Source: Pseudomonas sp. StFLB209
Lineage (GTDB): Bacteria; Pseudomonadota; Gammaproteobacteria; Pseudomonadales; Pseudomonadaceae
Direction: 5' to 3'
Assembly (NCBI RefSeq): GCF_000829415.1
Contig: NZ_AP014637.1
Location: 3,427,001 to 3,491,000, forward strand
DNA: 64,000 bases
The notes under the pieces are model-generated. The model was not told where the DNA came from, searched no databases, and saw only the letters and a program-made list of their open reading frames with translations. This document shows positions 54,237 to 63,393 of this stretch, piece by piece (within the stretch, counting starts at the first letter, position 1; every line of letters starts with the position of its first letter). A program made the translations under genes and the position numbers.

Positions 54237-54884
54237 ATGACCTCATCCCTGGCCGATATGCGCCGTGACTACGCCCGCGACGGTCTGACCGAAGCCCAGG
54301 CGCCGGATGAACCCTTTGCCCTGTTTGATCAATGGTTCGCTGAAGCGGTGAAGACCGAACACGCGCCGGTGGAAGCCAATGCCATGACCCTGGCAACGGT
54401 GGACGCCGACGGTCGCCCGCATTGTCGGGTGCTGCTGCTCAAGGCTCTGGACAGTCAGGGCTTCACCTTTTTCACCAACTACGACAGCGCCAAGGGCCAA
54501 CAGATGGCCGGGCAGCCGTTTGCCGCCATGACCTTTTTCTGGCCGACCCTGGAACGTCAGGTACGCATCGAAGGGCGAGTGGCGAAGGTCACCGCGCAAG
54601 AGTCCGATGATTATTACCAGGTCCGTCCGCTGGGCAGCCGGCTGGGGGCTTGGGCGTCGCCGCAAAGCAGGGTCATTGCCGACCGCGCCGAGCTTGAGCA
54701 ACTGCTGCACGCCACTGAACAGCGCTTCGCTGACAGCCAGCCGCAATGCCCTGCACATTGGGGCGGCTACCGTTTGGTGCCCGACCGGATCGAGTTCTGG
54801 CAGGGGCGTCCGAGTCGCCTGCATGACCGTTTGAACTATCGTTTAACAAATGATGGCTGGATTCGTGAGCGGCTGGCTCCGTAG
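54237..54884 (+). CDS. pdxH: Pyridoxamine/pyridoxine 5'-phosphate oxidase
   Basis: FMN enzyme that oxidises pyridoxine or pyridoxamine phosphate to pyridoxal 5'-phosphate, the active vitamin B6. It has 215 residues from the ATG at 54237, preceded by AAGGAG. Family blocks are [63 protein letters not shown] and the final [16 protein letters not shown]. Together with pdxJ the window covers two steps of B6 synthesis. Confidence 0.97.
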   Translation: MTSSLADMRRDYARDGLTEAQAPDEPFALFDQWFAEAVKTEHAPVEANAMTLATVDADGRPHCRVLLLKALDSQGFTFFTNYDSAKGQQMAGQPFAAMTFFWPTLERQVRIEGRVAKVTAQESDDYYQVRPLGSRLGAWASPQSRVIADRAELEQLLHATEQRFADSQPQCPAHWGGYRLVPDRIEFWQGRPSRLHDRLNYRLTNDGWIRERLAP

Positions 54885-55039
54885 GATCGCAACTGAATTA
54901 TCTCCCGCCGCAGCCGTCTGAATATCACTCGGCGCCTGTCTGTATGGCGCCTGAATGAACTCGATATGCAGCCTGCCTGGTCGTGACGGCATCGCTGGCC
55001 GGGAGTCTAATGGTTACTCGATCTTCAGGAGATACCCTC

Positions 55040-55504
55040 ATGCGCAAATCTGTATTGCTGGCTGCTTCGTTCGCTGCGATGGCGTTGACACTGGGCGGCT
55101 GTACCTCGAACCTCACTGGCGATTCCTACTCGCGTGACGAAGCGCGGGCGGTGCAGACTGTACGCTTGGGGGTTGTCCAGTCCTTGCGTCCGGTGAAGAT
55201 CGAAGGCACCAAAACCCCGATTGGCGCCGGTGCAGGTGCGGTGGTCGGTGGGGTGGGCGGCAGCGCTATCGGCGGTGGACGCGGCAGTGTGGTTGCGGCG
55301 GTGATCGGTGCGGTCGCCGGCGGCCTGCTCGGCTCGATGACCGAAGAGGGCCTGACCCGCACCCAGGGCGTCGAAATCACCGTACGCGAAGACGACGGCA
55401 GCATGCGCGCCTATGTTCAGCAGGTGCAGGAAAACGAGATATTCCGGGTGGGCGACCGGGTCCGGGTGATGACCGTCAACGGCACCAGCCGGGTGACCCA
55501 CTGA
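55040..55504 (+). CDS. SlyB-like glycine-zipper outer-membrane lipoprotein
   Basis: 154 residues from the ATG at 55040. Signal and lipobox are LTLGGC (Cys about 21). A long glycine zipper, about residues 72-105 (GAGAGAVVGGVGGSAIGGG, VVAAVIGAVAGGLLGSM), forms membrane-active helices. A soluble C-terminal domain with QVQENEIFRVGDRVRVM follows. SlyB-type proteins stabilise the outer membrane under stress. A loose AlgU-like -35 (GAACTC, 54957) lies upstream, so stress control is possible but weakly supported. Confidence 0.88.
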   Translation: MRKSVLLAASFAAMALTLGGCTSNLTGDSYSRDEARAVQTVRLGVVQSLRPVKIEGTKTPIGAGAGAVVGGVGGSAIGGGRGSVVAAVIGAVAGGLLGSMTEEGLTRTQGVEITVREDDGSMRAYVQQVQENEIFRVGDRVRVMTVNGTSRVTH

Positions 55505-55533
55505 TCGCAGCTTGATCCGCTTCACAAAAAAAC

Positions 55534-55563
55534 AACCCGATCCACTGTGATCGGGTTTTTTTT
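55534..55563 (+). terminator. Strong Rho-independent terminator of the SlyB-like gene
   Basis: 9-bp stem AACCCGATC/GATCGGGTT (55534-55542 with 55549-55557), 6-nt loop, followed by a run of T. Confidence 0.9.
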
Positions 55564-55693
55564 GCCCGCCAGATTGTTTTCCCGCCAGCCCGCACGTTCG
55601 AATGTAAGGTTGATGGCATTATGCTTTTACTGTGCTTTACTCGCTGTGCCAAACCTACATCGGATGGTGACTTTTCTTTCAAGGGAAAACGAA

Positions 55694-57538
55694 ATGGGCG
55701 ACAGAAGTGGCGACAAGGATATCGTTTACGCAAAGATTCACCCGTCCATTGGCATTGCACGGGTCGGTAATTCAAAGGACGAGTTTTATATCGGACCGCA
55801 GGTCGTCGAACCCAAGCCGCAGCCAGCCGGGTTTTATCGCGATAGCACCGGCGCGCTGAAGCGCGAGGTCGCGCAATTTCGGATATACGGCTATGACGCA
55901 CAGGGCAAAGTGGTCCGCGAGCTGTATATGGACAAGGAGGTACAGGTCGAGTGGACGGTGGAACTCGCCAACCACAAGGCTGCCTGGTACAACTTCGAAC
56001 TGGCGCTGGACATTCCTGAGGCTGCAAGCTTGGCGCCAACCAGGCGCAACGCGGACGTGAAAGCCCCGCAACGCAGTGCGCTGTCGATCTTGCCGGGTGC
56101 ACGGACGATCAAGTCGCCGAATGCGCAGGGTGATGAGTACCGCTTTAGCGGCGGCAAGTTTTTTGACATCGAGGTCCCGCTGGGCGAATTGCGCACCGAC
56201 GCCCATGGTCGGTTGCAAGTTTTCGGCGGTCATGGCAAATCCGGCTCCTGCGACGGCAAGGCACCGGTAACCTTCGCCAACAATGATGGCTGGTACGACG
56301 ATACCAGCGACGGCCCGGTGACCGCCCGCGTGCGACTGGACGGACGCGAGCTGGAGGTCGCTCCGGCCTGGGTGGTCGTTGCGCCACCCAACTACGGACC
56401 TCAGCAGAAGTCAGTGCGCACCCTCTATGCGCTGATGACTGATCTGGCGGTCCAGGCAGGGCAACTGCCAGCTCCGCTGCATCCCTCTTTCCGCGATGAC
56501 ATCCTGCCGATCTTCAAGGCCATGTGTGACCTGCAATGGATGAACAGCGGCTTTGCGGCCGGCTTCGGCCATGGCATGGCGCAACATTTCCTGGCGCCGG
56601 ACTATTTGCACAAGCTGTCGCAGCCGGGCGAGACCTATGCCGAACTGCGCCGCACGGTGGCAAACAGTTTCCGTAACCCGGAAGATGGCGATATTTCGAT
56701 GAAGCCATGGCCGTGGGTTTACGGTGATGCGATGAATGTGCCGATGCCGCTGTCGCCGCGTGCGATGAATGCACTGAGCACGACGCAGTTGGCTTTGCTG
56801 GATCGCTGGGCAGAGGGCAAATTCATTGCCGATTACGATCCCAAGCACGTTCCGGAGTATGAATTCGACAAGATCCCGTTGCAGCAGCAACCGGCCACGC
56901 TCGACCGTGCCGCGCTGGAATTCTGTCTGGCCGATGCATTTCACCCCGGTTGTGAAGTGACCTGGCCAGTGCGCCACGCGACCATGTACATGGAACCCTA
57001 CCGCTGGCGTCACCGCAGTGCCGACAATCCCGAGCCTGACTACGGAGCCAACCTGACGCCGACCAGCGTGGCTTCCTACAATGGCCCACTGTATGCGCAG
57101 TTCCCGGGCTCGATCACGCGCTGGATGGCGGTGCCATGGCAGACCGATACCGCCAGTTGCCGCTCCGGCTACGACAAGCAATATGATCCGCACTTGCCGA
57201 CCTTCTGGCCGGCGCGGGTGCCCAATCAGGTCCTCAGTGCCGATAACTACCGCAAGGTTGTGGATGCCAGCCTGAGTAAGGAAGAGCGGCTGCGGGCCTT
57301 CAATGAGCGTTCTGACTGGAACCGTACTCTGGGGATCACGGATCCACTGCAGACGATGGTGGATCACTTTGATCGCCAAGGCATCGTCGAGGTTCGTTAT
57401 AAGGACCTCAACGATCCGGACTTCCCGGATGTGATGCAGGTCGAGGATCGCGGTGGCGATGATTTGAGTTCCGAAGCGCAGGAGCTGGTTGATCACGACA
57501 TCCGTGAAATGCTCATCGCCGGGACGCCGAGGGTGTGA
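55694..57538 (+). CDS. LodA/GoxA-family cysteine tryptophylquinone amino-acid oxidase
   Basis: A quinoprotein oxidase of 614 residues. Its cofactor would be made from its own Cys420 (ADAFHPGCEVTWP) and Trp482 (WMAVPWQTDTASCRSGY), a spacing of 62 against about 65 in LodA. Known members oxidise free lysine at the epsilon amine or glycine and release H2O2 and ammonia. No signal peptide is seen, as in LodA, which leaves the cell by another route. The ATG at 55694 is used; the open frame runs back to 55547. It overlaps the flavoprotein gene by 4 nt. The amino acid used cannot be told. Confidence 0.85.
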   Translation: MGDRSGDKDIVYAKIHPSIGIARVGNSKDEFYIGPQVVEPKPQPAGFYRDSTGALKREVAQFRIYGYDAQGKVVRELYMDKEVQVEWTVELANHKAAWYNFELALDIPEAASLAPTRRNADVKAPQRSALSILPGARTIKSPNAQGDEYRFSGGKFFDIEVPLGELRTDAHGRLQVFGGHGKSGSCDGKAPVTFANNDGWYDDTSDGPVTARVRLDGRELEVAPAWVVVAPPNYGPQQKSVRTLYALMTDLAVQAGQLPAPLHPSFRDDILPIFKAMCDLQWMNSGFAAGFGHGMAQHFLAPDYLHKLSQPGETYAELRRTVANSFRNPEDGDISMKPWPWVYGDAMNVPMPLSPRAMNALSTTQLALLDRWAEGKFIADYDPKHVPEYEFDKIPLQQQPATLDRAALEFCLADAFHPGCEVTWPVRHATMYMEPYRWRHRSADNPEPDYGANLTPTSVASYNGPLYAQFPGSITRWMAVPWQTDTASCRSGYDKQYDPHLPTFWPARVPNQVLSADNYRKVVDASLSKEERLRAFNERSDWNRTLGITDPLQTMVDHFDRQGIVEVRYKDLNDPDFPDVMQVEDRGGDDLSSEAQELVDHDIREMLIAGTPRV

Positions 57539-58665
57539 TTCAGCCAGCACGGTGCGCACCTCAACAGCACTGGGACGTTATCGTGTGCGGCGCCGGGCCT
57601 GCGGGCTCGGCGCTGGCGCGTCGACTGGCCGGGCGGCATCGGGTGCTTGTGGTGGATCGTGAATTGCCGTCTGGCTTTACGCGCACGGCGCAGACATGGC
57701 GCATCGGTGAATCACTTCCAGGTTCGGCTGCCGTGCTGTTACGGCGGCAAAACCTGCTGGAGCGGTTCCTGGCTGACGGCCATGCCGAGCGCTGTGCCAG
57801 TGTCTCTGTCTGGGATAGCGTCGAGCCGGTCTGGTTCGACGCCTTGCGCGACCCGGCAGGTCCAGGCTGGCATCTGGACCGCATGCGTTTTGATGCCATG
57901 CTGCGCGACGCTGCGCACCAAGCAGGGGCCGCGAACGCTACGGTGCGCGGGCGGCTTGAGGTGCAGCACGATGGCACGCATTGGCAACTGGCTGATGAGC
58001 ATTCGGGGGCGCAGCATCGCGCCAGGGTGGTCGTCGATGCCACCGGGCGCAATGCAGCGCTGTGCCGCAGCCTGGGTTTGCGCAGGCAGGCGGCGGATGA
58101 TCTGGTGTGTGTACATGTTCTGTTGGCGGCGCAGGTGGACGATGTCGACCGCAGTACCCGCACTTGTGCAGACCAGGATGGCTGGTGGTACAGCGTGCGT
58201 GTGCCGTCAGGTGAACGGGTGCTGGCCTGTCATCTGGATGCCGATGATCCGGCACTGCGTGAGTTGCGTAACGCCAGGGTGTTGCTCGAACGCGCCCGGC
58301 GTCTGCCGCTGTTGGCGGCGGTGCTGCCGCCAGATGTCGGGGCTGCGCAGACTCATGTCTGCCCGGCAGGCAGTGTGGCGCTGGACTTGAGCGGGTGCGC
58401 GCAGCGGCCAGGCTTCTACGCGGTCGGTGACGCTGTGCTGGCTTTCGATCCGCTGTCGTCGCAAGGTTTATTCCACACGCTGGCGTCGGCTGACAGTGCG
58501 GCCAGCGCCATTGAAGGCTATCTGCAAGGCAACGACCTTGCTGCGCACGCCTATTGGTCCGAAATGCAGCAGGTCCAGGACCGTTACTTTACTCATCTGG
58601 CGGCCACCTATGCGGGCCCGGTACGTCACCGTGAGCGTCCGTTCTGGGCGCGGCGGCTGGCCTGA
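57535..58665 (+). CDS. LodB-type flavoprotein (maturase of the quinoprotein oxidase)
   Basis: A 376-residue FAD protein from a GTG at 57535, within the last codons of the LodA-like gene. The FAD motif is VIVCGAGPAGSALARRLAG (residues about 15-33). Further blocks are WRIGESLPGSA, DRMRFDAMLRDAA and YAVGDAVLAFDPLSSQGL, the pattern of the tryptophan-halogenase-like / squalene-epoxidase-like class. LodB homologues are needed to build the Cys-Trp quinone in LodA, so it is probably the dedicated maturase. Confidence 0.87.
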   Translation: MIQPARCAPQQHWDVIVCGAGPAGSALARRLAGRHRVLVVDRELPSGFTRTAQTWRIGESLPGSAAVLLRRQNLLERFLADGHAERCASVSVWDSVEPVWFDALRDPAGPGWHLDRMRFDAMLRDAAHQAGAANATVRGRLEVQHDGTHWQLADEHSGAQHRARVVVDATGRNAALCRSLGLRRQAADDLVCVHVLLAAQVDDVDRSTRTCADQDGWWYSVRVPSGERVLACHLDADDPALRELRNARVLLERARRLPLLAAVLPPDVGAAQTHVCPAGSVALDLSGCAQRPGFYAVGDAVLAFDPLSSQGLFHTLASADSAASAIEGYLQGNDLAAHAYWSEMQQVQDRYFTHLAATYAGPVRHRERPFWARRLA

Positions 58666-58716
58666 ACTTGATGAGTGGCGCTGCAGCCTTGTGTAGCGGC
58701 CACTCAACTCGGGCTG

Positions 58717-59883
58717 TCAGCGCTTGGCGCTGGCCATGGCCATTACCGCATAGCCAATCAGCGCGGCCAGCAACGAGCCCGTCAGAATGCCCATTCGGTC
58801 TACACCGGCAAACGGGCTGACACCCGGCACAAAGGCCAGTGAGCCAACAAACAGGCTCATGGTGAAGCCAATCCCGCACAGGATCGACACGCCCAGTACC
58901 TGACCCCAGTTAGCCTCGCTCGGTAACTTCGCCAGCCCACAAGCCACCACCAGCCAGGTCAGGCCGAATACCCCAAGGGTCTTGCCCAGCAACAGCCCGG
59001 CGCTGATGCCCATCGATACCGGGTGGGTGAAGCTTTCCAGGCTTAACCCGGCCAATGGCACGCCGGCATTGGCGAAGGCAAACAGCGGCAGGATGGCGAA
59101 CGCCACCCAGGGGTGCAGCCCGTGCTCCAGGCTCAACAGCGGCGAGTCTTCACCGGCCTGGGTGCGCAGCGGAATACACATTGCCAGGGCGACCCCGGCC
59201 AGGGTCGCGTGTACACCGCTTTTGAGCACGCACACCCACAGCACCAGGCCAACCAACAGGTAAGGCGCCAGACGCACGACGCCCAGGCGATTGAGGATGA
59301 TCAGCGTCAGCAATGACAGCGCCGCCAGGCCCAGTGCCAGGTGCGACAGTTCACCTGAATAGAACAGCGCGATGACGATGATCGCGCCCAGATCGTCGAT
59401 GATCGCCAGGGTCATGAGAAACAGTTTGAGCGACAACGGCACGCGCTTGCCGAGCAGCGCCAGCACGCCAAGCGCGAAGGCAATATCAGTGGCCATGGGG
59501 ATTGCCCAGCCGCCCAATGCCGTGCTGTTGTTCATATTGAGCAGCACGTAGATGGCGGCTGGCACGACCATGCCGCCGATGGCGGCCGCGCCGGGCAGGA
59601 TGATCTGTGCAGGGTTGGAAAGATGGCCCTCGAGGATCTCGCGTTTGACCTCCAGGCCAATGACCAGAAAGAACAGCGCCATCAGCCCGTCGTTGATCCA
59701 TAGCAATGCCGGCTTGGCGATTTGCAGGCTGCCGATCTGGGCGACTACCGGGGCCTCGAGAAAGGCATTGTACAGCCAGGACCGTGGCGAATTGTTGATG
59801 ATCAGCGCAGCCGCAGCGGCGGCGATCAGCAGCAGGCCACCGGCGGCTTCGAGTTGAAAGAAACGGATGATCGTAGTGCGCAT
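58717..59883 (-). CDS. nhaA: Na+/H+ antiporter NhaA
   Basis: Inner-membrane antiporter that exports sodium for protons under salt or alkaline stress. It has 388 residues, the family length, with about 12 hydrophobic helices. The paired aspartates of the ion site are in [19 protein letters not shown] (equivalent to Asp163-Asp164 of E. coli). Other blocks are [18 protein letters not shown] and [15 protein letters not shown]. It stands alone, convergent with the lodB-like gene. Confidence 0.95.
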   Translation of the reverse strand: MRTTIIRFFQLEAAGGLLLIAAAAAALIINNSPRSWLYNAFLEAPVVAQIGSLQIAKPALLWINDGLMALFFLVIGLEVKREILEGHLSNPAQIILPGAAAIGGMVVPAAIYVLLNMNNSTALGGWAIPMATDIAFALGVLALLGKRVPLSLKLFLMTLAIIDDLGAIIVIALFYSGELSHLALGLAALSLLTLIILNRLGVVRLAPYLLVGLVLWVCVLKSGVHATLAGVALAMCIPLRTQAGEDSPLLSLEHGLHPWVAFAILPLFAFANAGVPLAGLSLESFTHPVSMGISAGLLLGKTLGVFGLTWLVVACGLAKLPSEANWGQVLGVSILCGIGFTMSLFVGSLAFVPGVSPFAGVDRMGILTGSLLAALIGYAVMAMASAKR

Positions 59884-60066
59884 GGGCCGGATCGCTCTCC
59901 AGAGGGAAGAAAAGACACCGGGTTCGTAACAGCAGGCATTGCGCCAGCATTTTGCACAGCTACGGGGGTGTCCGGAGTTGCGAAAAGTTTAACGGCCCCC
60001 CCACAGATTCTGTGGTGGAAGCGTCTCTTAATACTGTAGGACGTTTCTGTAAATTATCGTTGGTCG

Positions 60067-60092
60067 CGGCTGAGCGGAGAACCGCCCAGCCG
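60067..60092 (-). terminator. Hairpin after the COG2509 flavoprotein gene
   Basis: 11-bp stem with one G-U-type pair (60067-60077 with 60082-60092) and a 4-nt loop, 8 nt beyond the stop at 60100. It has no clear T-run. Confidence 0.4.
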
Positions 60093-60099
60093 CCTGTCA

Positions 60100-61713
60100 T
60101 CAATCAGCGAGACCCAGCAGATCTCGCGCTACCGCTTCGGCAATGCGGATACCGTCCACACCTGCCGACAGAATGCCGCCAGCGTAGCCTGCGCCTTCAC
60201 CCGCCGGGTACAGCCCCTTGACGTTGAGGCTCTGCATGTCTTTGCCACGGGTGATGCGCACCGGCGCCGAGGTGCGGGTTTCAAGCCCGGTGAGCACGGC
60301 GTCATGCAGGGCGTAGCCCTTGATCTGCCGGTCGAACACCGGCAGTGCTTCGCGGATCGCATCGATGGCGAAGGCCGGCAGGGCCTGGGCCAGGTCCACC
60401 AGTTTCACGCCGGGCTTGTAGGACGGCTCGACGCTGCCCAGTGCGGTGGACGCCTTGCCGGCAATGAAATCACCGACCAGTTGCGCCGGGGCTTCATAGT
60501 TGCTGCCGCCCAGCTCATAGGCCAGCGACTCCAGGCGCTCCTGGAACTCGATACCCGCCAGTGGTCCGCCGGGGTAGTCACGCTCGGGGTCGATGCCCAC
60601 CACCAGGCCGGAGTTGGCATTGCGCTCATTGCGCGAATACTGGCTCATGCCGTTGGTCACGACGCGGTTCGGTTCGGAAGTGGCTGCCACCACCGTGCCG
60701 CCCGGGCACATGCAGAAGCTGTATACCGAACGGTTGTTGCTGGCGTGATACACCAGCTTGTAGTCGGCCGCACCCAGTTTCGGGTGGCCGGCATACTTGC
60801 CCAGCCGCGCCTGGTCGATCAGGGTCTGCGGGTGTTCGATCCGAAAACCTACCGAAAACGGCTTGGCTTCCATGTACACGCCCCGCCCGTGCAGCATGCG
60901 GAAGGTGTCACGGGCGCTGTGACCCAGCGCCAGCACCACATGTTGCGAGTCGATGCGCTCGCCGTTGGCCAGTTCGACGCCTTGTAGCTGGCCGTCTTCG
61001 ATCAGCAGGTCAGTGACCTTGTGCTCGAAACGCACCTCGCCGCCCAGCGCGATGATTTCGGCGCGCATGTTCTCGACCATGCCGGTCAGGCGGAAGGTGC
61101 CGATGTGCGGTTTGCTGACATACAGAATTTCGTCCGGCGCACCGGCCTTGACGAACTCATGCAGCACTTTGCGACCATGAAACAACGGGTCCTTGATCTG
61201 GCTGTAGAGCTTGCCATCGGAGAACGTGCCGGCGCCGCCTTCGCCAAATTGCACGTTGGACTCGGTGTTGAGGATGCTTTTGCGCCACAGACCCCAAGTG
61301 TCTTTGGTGCGCTGGCGGACTTCCTTGCCGCGCTCCAGCACGATCGGTTTGAAGCCCATCTGGGCCAGCAGCAGACCGGCGAAGATACCGCACGGGCCGA
61401 AACCGATGACCACCGGACGGCGATCGAAGCCTTGTGGGGCGTGGCCGACGAACTTATAGCTGACATCTGGCGCCGGACCGATCTGCCGGTCGTTGGCCAG
61501 TTTGTCCAGCAGCGCTGCTTCGTCGCGGACCGTGAAGTCCAGGGTGTAGATGAAGAACAGCTCGGTGGATTTCTTGCGCGCATCGTAGCTGCGCTTGAAC
61601 ACGGTGAAATCCAGCAGGTCGCTGTCGGTGATGCCCAGACGCTGGACCAGGGCGGCACGCAGCTCTTCATCGGGGTGATCGAGGGGCAGCTTGAGTTCGT
61701 TGATTCGTAACAT
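60100..61713 (-). CDS. FAD-dependent dehydrogenase, COG2509 family
   Basis: 537 residues from the ATG at 61713 (MLRINELKLPLDHPDEELRA); the frame upstream to 61785 is not needed. The N-terminal 90 residues are a small domain with DFTVFKRSYDARKKSTELFF. The FAD motif is VVIGFGPCGIFAGLLLAQMG, followed by FGEGGAGTFSDGKLYSQIKD and the C-terminal LYPAGEGAGYAGGILSAGVD. The family is common in bacteria and generally annotated only as an uncharacterised dehydrogenase. No partner gene is evident. Confidence 0.9.
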   Translation of the reverse strand: MLRINELKLPLDHPDEELRAALVQRLGITDSDLLDFTVFKRSYDARKKSTELFFIYTLDFTVRDEAALLDKLANDRQIGPAPDVSYKFVGHAPQGFDRRPVVIGFGPCGIFAGLLLAQMGFKPIVLERGKEVRQRTKDTWGLWRKSILNTESNVQFGEGGAGTFSDGKLYSQIKDPLFHGRKVLHEFVKAGAPDEILYVSKPHIGTFRLTGMVENMRAEIIALGGEVRFEHKVTDLLIEDGQLQGVELANGERIDSQHVVLALGHSARDTFRMLHGRGVYMEAKPFSVGFRIEHPQTLIDQARLGKYAGHPKLGAADYKLVYHASNNRSVYSFCMCPGGTVVAATSEPNRVVTNGMSQYSRNERNANSGLVVGIDPERDYPGGPLAGIEFQERLESLAYELGGSNYEAPAQLVGDFIAGKASTALGSVEPSYKPGVKLVDLAQALPAFAIDAIREALPVFDRQIKGYALHDAVLTGLETRTSAPVRITRGKDMQSLNVKGLYPAGEGAGYAGGILSAGVDGIRIAEAVARDLLGLAD

Positions 61714-61805
61714 TGAGGCACATCCGGTTTCGGGCCGCAGGTTCAGCCCGGCAGCACTACAAGAACCGGGCATTATATGCGGCATCGATGCCTAGATGTT
61801 ATGCG

Positions 61806-62489
61806 TCAGTCATTTCTTGAGCCACCGTAATAGCCACAGCCGCGTACTGCCTGGCCGTTGATGCGCAACTCTGCGCTCAGATGGCGCAGCGCGCCGCTCT
61901 TGCTGTCGACACAGCGTTGCGGGGCAACCCACAGCTCGACGCGCTGGCCGTTGGCTTCGCTGCTCAGGTTGAAGCGGCCATCGGGCAGTTGTTCTTCCAG
62001 GTAGGGCAGGGCGACCGGTGGTTGGCCCTGGACATCGATGATCATGCCCTTGCCGCTGACATTCACGTTCCATACCGGGTTCTCGCCATCGGCATGCAGG
62101 GTCAGGCGCTTGAAGTTCGGGTCTTCGCAGGCCTGGCCTGTGCGTTCAACCCGGTACCACTGATGCAGGTCCAACTGGCCGTCGCCGCCTTCGGCCTTGC
62201 TGGCATTGAAGCGGCCGCGCAGATCAGCGAACACTTTGCCTTGGGCATCGGCCAGGCCGGCGGCTTCCTGCAGGATGGCGGTATTGCCCCGGTCCAGCAC
62301 CACATAGCGGCGCGGCTCGCCGCAGGGCTGGAACAGCAACTTGCCGTTATCGCCAGTGAGGGTGCCCTGCATACGGGTCATGCCGGCGGTTGAAACCTTG
62401 ACCGGGGCGCTGGATTGCAGATTGAGCAGTTGGCAGCCCGCGAACAGCGGCAGCATAGAGAAGAGAAGGGCAGAGCGGAAAGCGGACAT
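61806..62489 (-). CDS. COG3650/META-type lipoprotein
   Basis: 227 residues with a lipobox in LFSMLPLFAGC (Cys19). The mature part has two beta-rich halves. The first resembles COG3650 (MQGTLTGDNGKLLFQPCGEP then RRYVVLDRGN). The second has WNVNVSGKGMIIDVQGQPPV and ends with a small motif, GALRHLSAELRINGQAVRGC, typical of heat-shock HslJ/META-related lipoproteins. Four cysteines could form disulfides. Function is unknown. Confidence 0.78.
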   Translation of the reverse strand: MSAFRSALLFSMLPLFAGCQLLNLQSSAPVKVSTAGMTRMQGTLTGDNGKLLFQPCGEPRRYVVLDRGNTAILQEAAGLADAQGKVFADLRGRFNASKAEGGDGQLDLHQWYRVERTGQACEDPNFKRLTLHADGENPVWNVNVSGKGMIIDVQGQPPVALPYLEEQLPDGRFNLSSEANGQRVELWVAPQRCVDSKSGALRHLSAELRINGQAVRGCGYYGGSRND

Positions 62490-62559
62490 GCGACGGCCTC
62501 ACAGACAGATGCCGACACGTTACGCACAGCGGGGATGGATCTCAAGTGAAGAGCGTCGC

Positions 62560-62690
62560 CTGCGGAGCAGCCTCCCACCGAGTCGCAGGTGTATCTACTA
62601 TTTGAGCGCGCCTCCCACAAGGCCTGCGTCGAGCCGGAATCTGGCGAACGACAGGTACCTGTGGGAGGCGGCTCTGCTGGCGAATGGAAC
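62560..62690. repeat. REP-like region between livF and the lipoprotein gene
   Basis: The outer arms contain GCAGCCTCCCAC (about 62567) and GTGGGAGGCGGCTCTGC (about 62661), which pair imperfectly; inside is a second CCTCCCAC copy. No gene is seen. Confidence 0.55.
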
Positions 62691-62691
62691 G

Positions 62692-63393
62692 TCAGCCGCC
62701 CAGATAAGCCTCACGCACTTTCGGGTCGACCAGCAGGTCTTCACCGCTGCCCTGCATCACCACCCGGCCATTTTCCAGCACATAGGCGCGGTCAGCGATT
62801 TTCAGGGCCTGGTTGGCGTTCTGCTCGACCAGAAACACCGTCACGCCATCACGGCGCAGTTGCTCGATGATGTCGAAGATCTGCTGGATGATGATCGGTG
62901 CCAGGCCGAGCGAAGGCTCGTCGAGCAGCAGCAGCTTGGGTTTGCTCATCAGCGCGCGGCCAATGGCAAGCATCTGCTGTTCGCCGCCGGACATGGTGCC
63001 GCCGCGTTGGCTGAAGCGCTCCTTGAGGCGCGGGAACAGGTGCAGGACCTTGTCCATCTGTTCCTGATAGTCGCCCTTGTCGGTAAAGAAACCGCCCATG
63101 GCGAGGTTTTCTTCGACGGTCAGGCGGGCGAACACCCGGCGGCCTTCCGGCACTACCGCAATGCTCTTGCGCATGATCACCGAGGACTCCTGGCCCACCA
63201 GTTCTTCACCCAGGTAGCGGATGCTGCCGCTATGGGCGCGCGGCGAGCCGCACAGGGTCATCAACAGAGTGGATTTGCCGGCGCCGTTGGCACCGATCAG
63301 GGTGACGATCTCGCCCTTGCGCACCTCGACATTGACGCTGTGCAGCGCCTGGATCTTGCCGTAGAAGGTAGAAACGTTTTCGAACTGCAGCAT
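62692..63393 (-). CDS. livF: Branched-chain amino acid ABC transporter ATPase LivF
   Basis: One of two cytoplasmic ATPases of the branched-chain amino acid importer. It has 233 residues, the usual LivF length. Walker A is GANGAGKSTLLMTL, the ABC signature TMSGGEQQMLAIGRAL, Walker B LLLLDEPSLGLAP, and the switch histidine region is replaced by VFLVEQNANQ as usual for LivF. It starts directly after livG (adjacent stop and start). Confidence 0.95.
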   Translation of the reverse strand: MLQFENVSTFYGKIQALHSVNVEVRKGEIVTLIGANGAGKSTLLMTLCGSPRAHSGSIRYLGEELVGQESSVIMRKSIAVVPEGRRVFARLTVEENLAMGGFFTDKGDYQEQMDKVLHLFPRLKERFSQRGGTMSGGEQQMLAIGRALMSKPKLLLLDEPSLGLAPIIIQQIFDIIEQLRRDGVTVFLVEQNANQALKIADRAYVLENGRVVMQGSGEDLLVDPKVREAYLGG

